Source: a virus
Reading direction: 5' to 3' (one strand)
IMG/VR virus record: IMGVR_UViG_3300007799_000007
Coordinates: 1 to 37,992 of that record
DNA: 37,992 nt
Below the pieces are notes generated by a model. That model was not told where the DNA came from. It did not search any database and saw only the letters and a list, made by a program, of their open reading frames with translations. Within the stretch, counting starts at the first letter, position 1, and each line of letters begins with the position of its first letter. A program made the position numbers and the translations under genes. This document shows, in pieces, positions 37,927 through 37,992 of this stretch.

Positions 37927-37992
37927 CTACAAACCTATAAAAATAATCGACACAAAAACAAAACGCCCGGAAATTTTAATGTGTTTTATACC

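Noticed and set aside
1-37992. CRISPR array, retroelement or diversity-generating system
   Set aside because: No regularly spaced repeats with unique spacers and no reverse transcriptase were found; the fibre repeats are coding repeats.
1-37992. Circular closure of the window
   Set aside because: Joining the ends keeps a reading frame open into the exonuclease gene but gives no usual start of adequate length and no terminal overlap, so closure is not supported.

Overview
The window is almost entirely a tailed-phage (caudovirus or prophage) genome segment from a Bacteroidota host. The host call rests on several things: start codons preceded by A-rich leaders rather than Shine-Dalgarno sites, promoter-like boxes fitting the Bacteroidota consensus TTTG-N19-21-TAnnTTTG, Bacteroidota-style signal peptides ending before AQ or SQ, and small protein families common in Bacteroidota phages (a GGxRxGSGxKPKY-type protein, DUF551, YopX, an LRxxNYV...YVHQLQ protein). 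No integrase, recombinase, excisionase or host housekeeping gene is visible. The left edge cuts through a YqaJ-type exonuclease gene. The two ends do not obviously join, so I treat the window as an internal piece.

Layout. (1) 1-5543, replication and recombination, + strand: YqaJ-like exonuclease, a repeat protein, a DnaA-C-terminal-like protein, a RusA-like resolvase, a D12-type adenine methyltransferase flanked by copies of a small membrane gene, a structured leader, a putative replication initiator that carries a helically phased GGCACT iteron array in its own gene, and a second replication-type gene. (2) 5562-8991: promoter, small and large terminase, then a ladder of tiny overlapping genes, many membrane-associated. 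(3) 8988-17278: two tail-chaperone-like ORFs linked by a possible -1 slippery site, the tape measure, large tail proteins and a probable tail tube or other structural protein. (4) 17278-24007: portal gene embedded in a block of four glycosyltransferase-like and two methyltransferase-like genes. (5) 24025-29085: small accessory genes including YopX, a Mu gpF-like minor head protein, a scaffold-like protein and the major capsid protein. (6) 29208-34220: head-tail connectors, a beta-helical fibre or spike and a secreted protein. (7) 34233-36007, - strand: zinc-binding small proteins, an M15 peptidase endolysin and a DUF551 protein. (8) 36090-37735, + strand: a ribbon-helix-helix regulator with coupled early-type genes, ending in a terminator and a - strand tRNA with anticodon CAT.

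The most interesting non-coding signals are these: the iteron array in the initiator gene (lambda ori-like layout); a compact RNA-like element at 20234-20316 with three hairpins whose first and last loops are complementary over 8 nt; a nested UUCG-capped structure before the initiator gene; a hairpin with a U-run that encloses the ribosome site and start codon of a secreted protein; and a repeated arrangement in which intrinsic terminators sit directly before start codons, suggesting attenuation or antitermination. Two accessory genes show insertion scars: one lies between 21-bp perfect direct repeats, the other between a partial and a full copy of a membrane gene.
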